Below, piece by piece: positions 22,555 through 29,052 of a DNA stretch of 30,906 nucleotides. Position 1 is the first letter of the stretch. Each line of letters opens with the position of its first letter. Position numbers and translations under genes: made by a program. This DNA comes from a virus: positions 1 through 30,906 of the IMG/VR virus record IMGVR_UViG_3300023116_000212. One strand, 5' to 3'. Under the pieces are notes generated by a model. That model searched no databases. It was not told the origin of the DNA and worked only from the letters and a program-made list of their open reading frames with translations.

Positions 22555-23493
22555 CTATTTGTCCTGTATTGAAAGATTAGCAAGTTCCCTTGCGTATCTT
22601 TTCAGTGCCGCTGGATCGCTAATATCAATTCCGAACTTTCGAGCATTACTCAAATCTTCGGCCGACAGCTTAACGCTCTTAGCAGAACCCGATGTTGATC
22701 GAGAAACACCTGCAACTGGCGATTGCACTCTCTTCTGTTCTGAAGATACAACCTTTTTTTCTTCTTGTGAAGTGTTTTTATCTGCTGTTTGTTGCGGATT
22801 TATCAAGTGAGGAAAGAATTTAGATATTCTTTTATCCATTTCTTCATAGTACTCTGGGTCATTAACGTCATAACCTTCATTGGTTAATTGACTGTCAATT
22901 CCTAAAGCTAAAGATGTAGCATCCATATGTTCTGTCTTATTCCACCAACCAGAATTTTTAGCAATCCATTCTTTCGCTAATTCCGGCGCTTCTTCAGGTT
23001 GTCTAGGCGCTTGGGATGTTTGTTGTGGTTGTGGTTTTTTAGTTTGTCTTAGATCAGACATACGTTCCATTAACTCAACTTGCTTATCTGTTTCACCAGA
23101 TTCGATTGCTTCTTTTAGTTGTTGTGCTACAGTTTGATACTTGATAGCGTTTTCTTCTTCCTTTTTCTCTTCCATAGAAGCTTCAATTCTAGCTAAACGT
23201 TCTTCAAGCATTCTTGCTTTGTCAGCTGCCGCTCTAGTTTTAGCAACTTCTTTTGCGATACGTTTCTTTACTCTTTCCGAGTAAGGCTCTTTTTTAATTT
23301 CTTCTATTTCAGATTTTAGATTAGAAAGTTCGGATTCTAGTTCAGGCTTTTCCTGTCCTGCATCCTCTGAAGAATCTCCTTCATTATCCAGCTGTTGCGC
23401 ATTGACTGCTTCTTCAATTGGATTCTGATTCGTCTGTTCTTCTTTTTCTTCGTCAAGTGTTACCTCGACTTCTTTTAGTTCTTCGTCTATCAT
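22555..23493 (-). CDS. Scaffolding protein
   Basis: A 312-residue protein predicted to guide coat protein assembly and then leave the prohead. Residues 1-60 are very acidic, and residues 50-150 are long charged helices of coiled-coil type (SERVKKRIAKEVAKTRAAAD, ARMLEERLARIEASMEEKK). A Gln/Pro linker follows, then a conserved-looking block (EWIAKNSGWWNKTEHMDA). The C-terminal helix (LSNARKFGIDISDPAALKRY) is the kind that docks on coat protein. Composition, length and position before the coat gene fit a scaffold. GGGAGG gives a good ribosome binding site. Confidence 0.8.
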   Translation of the reverse strand: MIDEELKEVEVTLDEEKEEQTNQNPIEEAVNAQQLDNEGDSSEDAGQEKPELESELSNLKSEIEEIKKEPYSERVKKRIAKEVAKTRAAADKARMLEERLARIEASMEEKKEEENAIKYQTVAQQLKEAIESGETDKQVELMERMSDLRQTKKPQPQQTSQAPRQPEEAPELAKEWIAKNSGWWNKTEHMDATSLALGIDSQLTNEGYDVNDPEYYEEMDKRISKFFPHLINPQQTADKNTSQEEKKVVSSEQKRVQSPVAGVSRSTSGSAKSVKLSAEDLSNARKFGIDISDPAALKRYARELANLSIQDK

Positions 23494-23534
23494 GGTTTAA
23501 CCTCCCATGTATTGCGTGGGTGTGAGCCACGTGT

Positions 23535-23912
23535 TTATACTTTAGTCGTTAAGATATCAGGGTCCGAAAGAACTGCTAATATCTCATCATCATTTAATAG
23601 AAGCATCTTAACGCCACCTACGTCAATCTTACTTCCTGCGTATCTACCATATACAACATAATCACCAATTTTGCACCATGGTTTTTTGCTTTTATCGTAA
23701 CATTCATCGCCCATAGCAAGAACTCTTCCTTTACTATTAAGATAAGCTTGATCTTCTACAGCTTTGTCAGTTAAGATAATTCCACCTTTAGTTTTTGTAA
23801 TCGGCGCTATTGGTCGAATGAGTATTCGAAATCCGCATGGGATTGGTAGTTCTTTTGGATCGGCAATATCACTATCAGTGTGCCAATCATTGTTCATGAC
23901 TATATTACTCAT
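23535..23912 (-). CDS. GroES/Cpn10-like co-chaperonin
   Basis: A 125-residue protein with the Cpn10 core from about residue 25: PCGFRILIRPIAPITKTKGG, IILTDKAVEDQAYLNSKGRV, LAMGDECYD, KIGDYVVYGRYAGSKIDVGG and MLLLNDDEILAVL. The TKTKGGIILTD loop corresponds to the GroES mobile loop (GGIVL), which contacts GroEL. A phage-encoded co-chaperonin between portal and scaffold genes probably helps the host GroEL fold the coat protein, as T4 gp31 does. An extra 24 residues at the N-terminus (NDWHTDSDIADPKELP) are not part of the usual domain. The ATG overlaps the upstream gene by eight bases. Confidence 0.88.
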   Translation of the reverse strand: MSNIVMNNDWHTDSDIADPKELPIPCGFRILIRPIAPITKTKGGIILTDKAVEDQAYLNSKGRVLAMGDECYDKSKKPWCKIGDYVVYGRYAGSKIDVGGVKMLLLNDDEILAVLSDPDILTTKV

Positions 23913-24108
23913 CTTCGAGTATATCTCCTTTCATGTATCGTTCAGAAATATCTTTAATAATATCTCTGGCTCTATCTAAACCATAAACGGTTCCGATAGT
24001 TTTGATATATTGTTCGTGAGTATCAAAACCTGGATTAACAGTTCGTTCAGATAAATCTCTTCTAAGCTTTTTTATTTCCTCGAGGATTGCTTCCGTTAGT
24101 TTCAGCAT
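23905..24108 (-). CDS. Small hypothetical protein
   Basis: A 67-residue helical protein (AILEEIKKLRRDLSERTVNP), with GFDTHEQYIKTIGTVYGLDR and RDIIKDISERYM. The central phrase resembles short phage proteins placed between portal and head genes; no function is known to me. It overlaps the gene upstream by 47 bases in another frame and the co-chaperonin gene by eight bases. These tight overlaps and its sensible helical sequence support a real gene. Confidence 0.6.
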   Translation of the reverse strand: MLKLTEAILEEIKKLRRDLSERTVNPGFDTHEQYIKTIGTVYGLDRARDIIKDISERYMKGDILEDE

Positions 24109-24271
24109 CTTTTACCGCCTTTCTAATAACATCTAACGTATCGTTAAAATTTTTATTTAATTGTTTTGCTGCAGTCGCAAATAGGTTAGGTTTTACGATT
24201 TGAGTTTTAATATTTTTATTTAAAAGAAATTTCTTAGCTTGTCTTATTTCTTCACCCGTAGGTCTGCTCAT
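24062..24271 (-). CDS. Small hypothetical protein after portal
   Basis: A 69-residue basic helical protein (MSRPTGEEIRQAKKFLLNKN, FNDTLDVIRKAVKDAE). The ATG overlaps the portal stop by four bases. No family is recognised. The last 15 residues are polar and basic and lie in the region shared with the next gene. Confidence 0.6.
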   Translation of the reverse strand: MSRPTGEEIRQAKKFLLNKNIKTQIVKPNLFATAAKQLNKNFNDTLDVIRKAVKDAETNGSNPRGNKKA

Positions 24272-26586
24272 TTTTTCTTTTCGCTTTCTCTTTTTAAATC
24301 ACTCCCCATTTTTAAAGCTTTTAATTGGAATTCCTTTGTTAATCTATCTTGAACTTGAGCATCTTTTTTCACACCTTCTTGGAATCTAGCTTTTCTAATA
24401 TTTAATTCTTCAGCTTTTAATTGAAGTTCAGCTTGATCTTTAGCGTTCTGTTGCTGTTGTTTAACTTCATCTTCAGTCGGTGGCTGACTTTGAGCGAGTA
24501 ATTGAGCAGATTGTGCTTCAAATTGAGATAAAGCGTTTTCAATATCAGGAGATAGACCTGTTTCTTCCTCATCAAAATCAATTAACGGAAGTTCCATACC
24601 CATACCAGCTTGTTGCCCTATACTTTGCATAGTTTGACGATATTGGAACGCTAAATGCTCTCCTAAGTGCGCTAACATTGGACCTAAGATCGCTTGTTGT
24701 GCTTGTTTATTTCCACCAAATCGTGGATCAGCTAAAAATTGTTGATGAACTGCAATATGCGCCGTATGATTTTGATCTGCAAACGCTTCAATCGGTTTTC
24801 CATTCAATACTGCCATGTTTTCTGAGACAGGATCCATTCTTTTTGGCTCCATATCAGCAATTAGTAGTTCATCTGGCTCTGGAATATTTAAAGCACGTAC
24901 TAATCTTTCATATGCTTTCTTAACATTGATAATATTTGGAGCAGATTGTGCTAATTGAAGTTCAGTTTGCGCCATCGCTATTCTTTGTGCTGCAGAAAAG
25001 ATATTTGGATCTGATACAGGGATAATATCGACACGTCCATCGAAATCTTTTCGTCTAACCATCTTTTCATCGCCGATAATTTCGTAAGGATATTCATTAT
25101 CTAAGAATTCTCCGTTTAATTCTCCGATTAATTTAAGTTCTTTTCCTTGCGCCATGTGTAATCTTTTATGAATCGCACTAAATACTTTTGATCCTTGTTC
25201 AATTTGTGCTACAATGCTTCCGACTGGTGCTGAAGTTGCTGCATCTCCGACCATCGCATCAGCGATTGAAGAAAATCTACGACCAGCTTCTGTTAAAATT
25301 CCTAATAACTGCATTAAAGTCGGTGATGGCTCTTTAAATGGAAGTGGAATAAACGATTTTCTCAAGTCATCGCCGTAAGCTTCGACTTCAACCCACTCAC
25401 CAGGTGATACTGTTATATCTCCACCTTCAATTCGAGCACCTTTCGCTTTAAATCCACCATTTAAATTTGCAAATGCAGCACTATCTAGTAATGCTCTAAG
25501 AGCACCCGTGCTTGCATGTTGTAAACCTCCGATCATGTGTATTAAACCAAAGCCATAAAAACCTAAACCTGGTAAATATTTATAGTGAATGAAGTAAACT
25601 CTCTTATTTTGTAAATCGTCATCTTCTTTCCAATTGCGTCTAATCGCTAAAACTTGCTGTGAAGAACGATCTATTGTAATAATGTAAGGTAATTCTAAGT
25701 CATCTTCGTCATTTCCTATGTTATAATCAACATGAAACTCTAAAACTTGTCTAACTTGATCGTTATTACCAGGGCTAATTCCGTCTATCTCATCTAAAGT
25801 TTGTTGAATTTGAGTATCTTCACCATCATCTGAAGCTTGATTTAATTTTAAATCACGATAAAAACCACTTTTCATGTATTTTTTAACATCGTTAGTAGTT
25901 AATTTCATAATTTGAGTGTATCGAGGAGAAGTATCTAACTCTGTCGTGCTATATGAAACGACTAAATCTTCCGCAGGAATAAATTTAGTACATACTTGAT
26001 CTAGCGCAGTATCGTAATAAACTTTTTTAAATGCTGAACCTGCGAGAGATAGATTAAATAACATCTGATCTAGTTCACTAAAGTAATCTGGCATTAACTG
26101 AGTAATTTGATAGTTCATAAATTCTTGAACTCGCTGTGCTTGTCGCTCTCTTTCCTCAGTTATTTTTCCAATGATTTGTGTTTTAACAGGACCTCCTGGT
26201 GGAAACATCTCTGATATTGCTCTCGCTTGGAATTGAGTTGCAGCTTCCGCCATTAAAGGATTATGAACTCCAGAAGCACCAGGGAATGGATCATCTCTTT
26301 CTTCAGAGATTACTCCTAACATTTTTAATCCTTTTGAATATTGATCTTCCCAATCTTTTCGAGATGACTTATCGTTTTCAAATTTATTTAAAAGATCAGA
26401 AGAAATTTCAGATAGTCTATCTTTATCTAAATCTTCAGCTAAATTTGCATAATGATCTGTTTCATAAGGATTAACAAATTCTTCTTCCTCTTCCTCTTCA
26501 TCATCTTCAGATATATCTACGTTAATAGAACCGTCTGATTCTATTTCTAGTACATCTTCAATTTTATTTTCTTCTTCACTCGCCAC
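24268..26586 (-). CDS. Portal protein
   Basis: A 772-residue protein of the large podovirus portal class, forming the dodecameric DNA channel at one capsid vertex. An acidic tail (residues 1-45) precedes DRLSEISSDLLNKFENDKSS and WEDQYSKGLKMLG. Then come PFPGASGVHNPLMAEAATQF and QARAISEMFPPGGPVKT, which I recognise from portals of many marine podo-like phages. The stem/crown region has AFKKVYYDTALDQVCTKFIP and PGLGFYGFGLIHMIGGLQHA, and the C-terminus is a Gln-rich helix (about 690-772). The start is GTG with AGGAGAG eight to nine bases upstream. It follows terminase and is followed by scaffold and coat genes, the standard order. Confidence 0.87.
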   Translation of the reverse strand: MASEEENKIEDVLEIESDGSINVDISEDDEEEEEEEFVNPYETDHYANLAEDLDKDRLSEISSDLLNKFENDKSSRKDWEDQYSKGLKMLGVISEERDDPFPGASGVHNPLMAEAATQFQARAISEMFPPGGPVKTQIIGKITEERERQAQRVQEFMNYQITQLMPDYFSELDQMLFNLSLAGSAFKKVYYDTALDQVCTKFIPAEDLVVSYSTTELDTSPRYTQIMKLTTNDVKKYMKSGFYRDLKLNQASDDGEDTQIQQTLDEIDGISPGNNDQVRQVLEFHVDYNIGNDEDDLELPYIITIDRSSQQVLAIRRNWKEDDDLQNKRVYFIHYKYLPGLGFYGFGLIHMIGGLQHASTGALRALLDSAAFANLNGGFKAKGARIEGGDITVSPGEWVEVEAYGDDLRKSFIPLPFKEPSPTLMQLLGILTEAGRRFSSIADAMVGDAATSAPVGSIVAQIEQGSKVFSAIHKRLHMAQGKELKLIGELNGEFLDNEYPYEIIGDEKMVRRKDFDGRVDIIPVSDPNIFSAAQRIAMAQTELQLAQSAPNIINVKKAYERLVRALNIPEPDELLIADMEPKRMDPVSENMAVLNGKPIEAFADQNHTAHIAVHQQFLADPRFGGNKQAQQAILGPMLAHLGEHLAFQYRQTMQSIGQQAGMGMELPLIDFDEEETGLSPDIENALSQFEAQSAQLLAQSQPPTEDEVKQQQQNAKDQAELQLKAEELNIRKARFQEGVKKDAQVQDRLTKEFQLKALKMGSDLKRESEKKK

Positions 26587-26830
26587 CTTGCATTCTCTCC
26601 TGTAGCTTAACTTTATCTCCGATTGGTAAATTTATAAAGTTAGTTCGTAATTCAAAAAACTTATCTGCCCAATTCGATAAACGATCAGTTAGAAATGTTA
26701 TATGTAAATCTTTTTCTTTTAATGATTGATCTCTTTGTGAAACTTTCGATTGAAGCTTAGTAACTTCTCTATCTAATCTTTTATTTTCTTTTCTTAATTT
26801 TTCTAATTCGTTTTCTATTTTAGTAGCCAT
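26576..26830 (-). CDS. Small coiled-coil protein
   Basis: An 84-residue protein; residues 3-55 are an almost continuous heptad-type coiled coil (ENELEKLRKENKRLDREVTK, LQSKVSQRDQSLKEKD). A short hydrophobic tail domain follows (WADKFFELRTNFINLPIGDK). It overlaps the portal start by 11 bases and the upstream stop by one. It may be an assembly adaptor or dimeric regulator of packaging; function unknown. Confidence 0.65.
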   Translation of the reverse strand: MATKIENELEKLRKENKRLDREVTKLQSKVSQRDQSLKEKDLHITFLTDRLSNWADKFFELRTNFINLPIGDKVKLQERMQGGE

Positions 26831-27111
26831 TACTTTTTCTTGCCTTTCTTTTTCGTTTTCTTCTTCGTGCCATCTGCTTTTCTATTTTTACTTTTCTTGC
26901 CTTTTAAAATATCAGCATCAACTTTAGCGGCCTTTCCACCTGTTAACGCTGAATTAACTCTCGCCATCGCCCATGCTTGTGGAGAAGCACCCGTACGATG
27001 ACCTGAAGTTCGATGTGCAGCTAGTCCTCGATTATATATTTTTCTTAACGTAGATACAGACTTCCCTGTCTTTTTTGCTTTATTCTGAAGTGCTTTAGTT
27101 ACATTAGACAT
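26830..27111 (-). CDS. Basic DUF5824-like protein
   Basis: A 93-residue strongly basic protein. The core, KSVSTLRKIYNRGLAAHRTS followed by GHRTGASPQAWAMARVNSAL and VDADIL, resembles the DUF5824 motif (HRxGxSPQ-W-MARV-SF) found in several tailed phages and giant viruses, where function is unknown. The C-terminal 25 residues are nearly all Lys/Arg and could bind nucleic acid. It is one of several Lys-rich small proteins between terminase and portal. Confidence 0.7.
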   Translation of the reverse strand: MSNVTKALQNKAKKTGKSVSTLRKIYNRGLAAHRTSGHRTGASPQAWAMARVNSALTGGKAAKVDADILKGKKSKNRKADGTKKKTKKKGKKK

Positions 27112-27344
27112 TATCCGTACATCCTTTTAAATTTTGCTGTGTGTTTACTTTTCTTAGCTCCACCTTTATATCTTCCTTTAGAATCTAAGTCGCCAGGTAG
27201 TGCTCCTTCACCTTTATAATTCTTATTTCTTTTTTTAATGGCTGCAGCTCTTCTTGAACGAAGTTTTCCAGAAGTACCACTAAGATACTTTTTTGGAACG
27301 CCTTTTTCTTTTGGCGATCTTTTTAGCTTTTTTCTTTTTGCCAT
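27111..27344 (-). CDS. Lysine-rich DUF5872-like small protein
   Basis: A 77-residue, very basic protein starting MAKRKKLKRSPKEKGVPKKY. LSGTSGKLRSRRAAAIKKRN follows, then GALPGDLDSKGRYKGG. The GVPKKYLSG phrase with following basic residues occurs in small marine-phage proteins of the DUF5872 type (family recalled, not searched). I prefer the ATG at 27344 to a GTG five codons upstream. Neither has a ribosome binding site, so translation may depend on ribosomes already reading the overlapping 36-codon frame at 27280-27390. Confidence 0.6.
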   Translation of the reverse strand: MAKRKKLKRSPKEKGVPKKYLSGTSGKLRSRRAAAIKKRNKNYKGEGALPGDLDSKGRYKGGAKKSKHTAKFKRMYG

Positions 27345-27390
27345 TTTTTGATGGTACACTAATCTGTTTAGAAAATAAAGATCTATTCAT
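27280..27390 (-). CDS. Possible 36-residue basic peptide
   Basis: A short frame reading MNRSLFSKQISVPSKNG, then a Lys/Arg run and VS-stop. It starts five bases after the stop of the gene upstream and overlaps the next gene by 65 bases in another frame. The start NRSLFSKQ almost copies the coat protein start (NRSLFTKQ), and at DNA level 22 of 24 bases agree. It may be a real peptide that keeps ribosomes moving into the next gene, or a relic. No ribosome binding site is visible. Confidence 0.4.
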   Translation of the reverse strand: MNRSLFSKQISVPSKNGKKKKAKKIAKRKRRSKKVS

Positions 27391-27395
27391 AGGCA

Positions 27396-28031
27396 TTATT
27401 TTTCTTTAGTAGATTTAAACATTCCTAGAATAGCACCTAGTAATCCACCTGAACCTAAATAATCCATTCCTGCTTTTCCGATACTTTGGAATAAACCAGG
27501 TTGTCTTTGAATATAGCCTCCACTACTAATAGGAACGGAACCTTCTGGTCCTACAGGAAGTCCGTACGGACCTATCGTAGCTTGAGATTGAGGAACATAA
27601 GTATTGTAGCCTGAGAATAATGCTCTTCCCATATCTCCACCGAGTTGAGCAAATGTTGGCGGAGCTGCAGCTACAAATCTTTCTTCACCTGTAACTGGAT
27701 CTTTGTAATAAGTTGGTGCTAATGGAGTTCCGACAGCATTAACGACATCTCCGTAATTTTCACGAAAGACAGCTGGTCTATCATACTTAACGTTATACTG
27801 TTTGTATTGATCTGCAATATCGCTAAACTGCATTGGACTTCCGATTTTTTCGGCGTATCTTGTTGCGTCCATTACTGTTTGAATAGCGCCCTTACTTAAA
27901 GTTCTTCCTTTACCACCTTGAGGGCCGCCGGAAGGTTTTGTATTAACAGGAGAGTTATAACTAGGTGTTGCTCTACGAACAGCTTTTTCGTAAGCTTTTA
28001 CTCCGCCACTACCTCCACCAGCAATAGCCAT
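27396..28031 (-). CDS. Hypothetical Gly/Pro-rich virion-type protein
   Basis: A 211-residue protein with a Gly/Ser-rich N-terminus, a helical SKGAIQTVMDATRYAEKIGS and a QFSDIADQYKQYNVKYDRPA segment. A Pro/Gly/Tyr-rich middle follows (YNTYVPQSQATIGPYGLPVG), and the C-terminus is hydrophobic, GMDYLGSGGLLGAILGMFK (about 188-206), and might insert in a membrane. No family is recognised. The position between terminase and portal is unusual for an ejection protein, but the composition would suit one. Confidence 0.55.
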   Translation of the reverse strand: MAIAGGGSGGVKAYEKAVRRATPSYNSPVNTKPSGGPQGGKGRTLSKGAIQTVMDATRYAEKIGSPMQFSDIADQYKQYNVKYDRPAVFRENYGDVVNAVGTPLAPTYYKDPVTGEERFVAAAPPTFAQLGGDMGRALFSGYNTYVPQSQATIGPYGLPVGPEGSVPISSGGYIQRQPGLFQSIGKAGMDYLGSGGLLGAILGMFKSTKEK

Positions 28032-28283
28032 TTAACAGTTCCAAGCCCTTCTTGACCAATAGTTTGCGGATAGTTTATTATTCTTTCCTTTAATTCCGCC
28101 AGAACGTGCACAATAAGATTTTTTTCTTGCAGGATTATTTTTCTTGATCGTCATGTTCTTATCGCCAAAATTAATTTTTTTGACTCTCCCTGTTGAGGGA
28201 TCTTTTACAAAAACTTTAAATTTCTTAACATCACCTTTCATCGGTTTGTTAAGAGGAACTTTTCTGCCTTTGTACTCAGCCAT
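28032..28283 (-). CDS. Small basic conserved protein (SxKVFVKD / YWSRRAW type)
   Basis: An 83-residue protein with KVFVKDPSTGRVKKINFGDK and N-M-T-I-K-K-N-N-P-A-R-K-K-S-Y-C-A-R-S. It ends in SANYWSRRAWNC. A domain with the phrases VFVKD..G.VKKVNFGD, R+K-(S/A)-(Y/F)-x-AR and YWS-x-+-W is widespread in marine phages, including fused to head maturation proteins in T4-like cyanophages (recalled, not searched). C58, C83 and the many basic residues could form a small metal or nucleic acid binding fold. Its ATG is inside the stop of the acidic 42-residue gene upstream (TAATG). Confidence 0.65.
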   Translation of the reverse strand: MAEYKGRKVPLNKPMKGDVKKFKVFVKDPSTGRVKKINFGDKNMTIKKNNPARKKSYCARSGGIKGKNNKLSANYWSRRAWNC

Positions 28284-28411
28284 TAATCGTCATCGTCATC
28301 TGGTTCAAGTTGTTCTAGTTCAGGCTCGATAATATCGATTTGATCTTGATCATCTTCTTCTACTGCTTTATCGAGAAGTTCTTTTAATTCTTTGTATCTT
28401 GATCCTGGCAT
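28283..28411 (-). CDS. Very small acidic protein
   Basis: A 42-residue protein starting MPGSRYKELKELLDKAVEED and ending in EPDDDDD. It has a good AGGAG site seven bases before the ATG and shares one base with the next start, so it is very likely translated. It is mostly one helix with an acidic tail. It is opposite in charge to its Lys-rich neighbours, so a partner or charge-neutralising role is conceivable but unproven. Confidence 0.65.
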   Translation of the reverse strand: MPGSRYKELKELLDKAVEEDDQDQIDIIEPELEQLEPDDDDD

Positions 28412-28414
28412 GAT

Positions 28415-28615
28415 TTACTCCTTTGAATTTAACCACTCTTTGGTTTCTTTACTGCCATCACTTCCCATTGAAGAAGTTTCAGCTTTCGTTGTATTTAAGT
28501 ATCTAGATTTCATTCCTTCCATAGCACGTGTTGCAGTTTCGATAGCTTCACGATCACTAGGACCGGGTGTTAGACCAGTTCTGGTTCCTTTATATTTTTT
28601 ATTATACGTTCCCAT
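28415..28615 (-). CDS. Small hypothetical protein
   Basis: A 66-residue basic, polar protein (MGTYNKKYKGTRTGLTPGPS), with a helix REAIETATRAMEGMKSRYLN. The ATG overlaps the stop of the EF-hand-like gene upstream (TAATG). No family is recognised. Confidence 0.55.
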   Translation of the reverse strand: MGTYNKKYKGTRTGLTPGPSDREAIETATRAMEGMKSRYLNTTKAETSSMGSDGSKETKEWLNSKE

Positions 28616-28782
28616 TACTTTTTCTTCTTCCCCTTTTTCTTTTTCTTTGACATAGCTTTCATAATCGCCATGCCACGCTTTTTCTCATAACCAGAAATCT
28701 TGCCGTCTTTATTCAAATCCATTTTAGATTTTTGTAGACGACCTTCTCCTGACCCTGCGCCTGCAGTCATTTTCTTTTTCAT
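28615..28782 (-). CDS. Lysine-rich protein with a single EF-hand-like loop
   Basis: A 55-residue protein: MKKKMTAGAGSGEGRLQKSK, then DLNKDGKISGYE (22-33), then a basic helix and a tail of nine lysines and one glycine. The 12-residue loop has D22, N24, D26, G27, I29, S30 and E33 at the positions of a canonical EF-hand or dockerin calcium loop. A single loop is usually not enough, so dimerisation or use as a structural loop is possible. It starts two bases after the upstream stop and runs into the next gene by a TAATG overlap, which supports translation. Role unknown; calcium-dependent packaging or head assembly is speculation. Confidence 0.65.
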   Translation of the reverse strand: MKKKMTAGAGSGEGRLQKSKMDLNKDGKISGYEKKRGMAIMKAMSKKKKKGKKKK

Positions 28783-28784
28783 AA

Positions 28785-29018
28785 CTAACCCTTTATTTTA
28801 ATGACCATCATGCCACTTACTTCCATAGGTGTTTCTTGCATGCTATCGCTGGTAATTTCTTTTCCTGGATTATTCATAGCTTCAACGAGCATCTCATCAT
28901 CTCTGAGACACGCTGCATATTTATCGTAGAAACGATCATCTTCCTCGATTAAAGCTTTCGCATAATTAGGTCTAGATTTTGCCGGCATGGGCTTGGTCGC
29001 TTTATACATACTTGCCAT
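28785..29018 (-). CDS. Small hypothetical protein after terminase
   Basis: A 77-residue protein (MASMYKATKPMPAKSRPNYA), with a central acidic helix (KALIEEDDRFYDKYAACLRD) and a C-terminal strand (VSGMMVIKIKG). No family is recognised. The ATG has no ribosome binding site. A good promoter just upstream would place the transcript start at or beside this ATG, so a leaderless message is possible. Confidence 0.6.
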   Translation of the reverse strand: MASMYKATKPMPAKSRPNYAKALIEEDDRFYDKYAACLRDDEMLVEAMNNPGKEITSDSMQETPMEVSGMMVIKIKG

Positions 29019-29024
29019 TCAAAT

Positions 29025-29052
29025 ACTATAACGATATTTGTTTAACTGTAAA
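29025..29052 (-). promoter_or_regulatory. Sigma-70-like promoter after the terminase gene
   Basis: Minus strand TTTACA (29047-29052), a 16-base spacer and TATAGT (29025-29030); each box matches five of six consensus bases. The -35 lies in the last codons of terminase. The expected start is 29017-29020, that is at the ATG of the 77-residue gene. A CAAATA/TATTTG inverted repeat (29022-29042) overlaps the -10 region. Confidence 0.55.

Noticed and set aside
22421-22810. Plus-strand frame of 129 codons opposite the scaffold and head genes
   Set aside because: It spans the junction of two real genes on the other strand, is Ser/Leu/Cys-rich in a way typical of antisense frames, and has no supporting signals.
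28392-28655. Plus-strand frame of 87 codons
   Set aside because: It covers three small minus-strand genes that are linked by stop-start overlaps and a ribosome site; those explain the region better.
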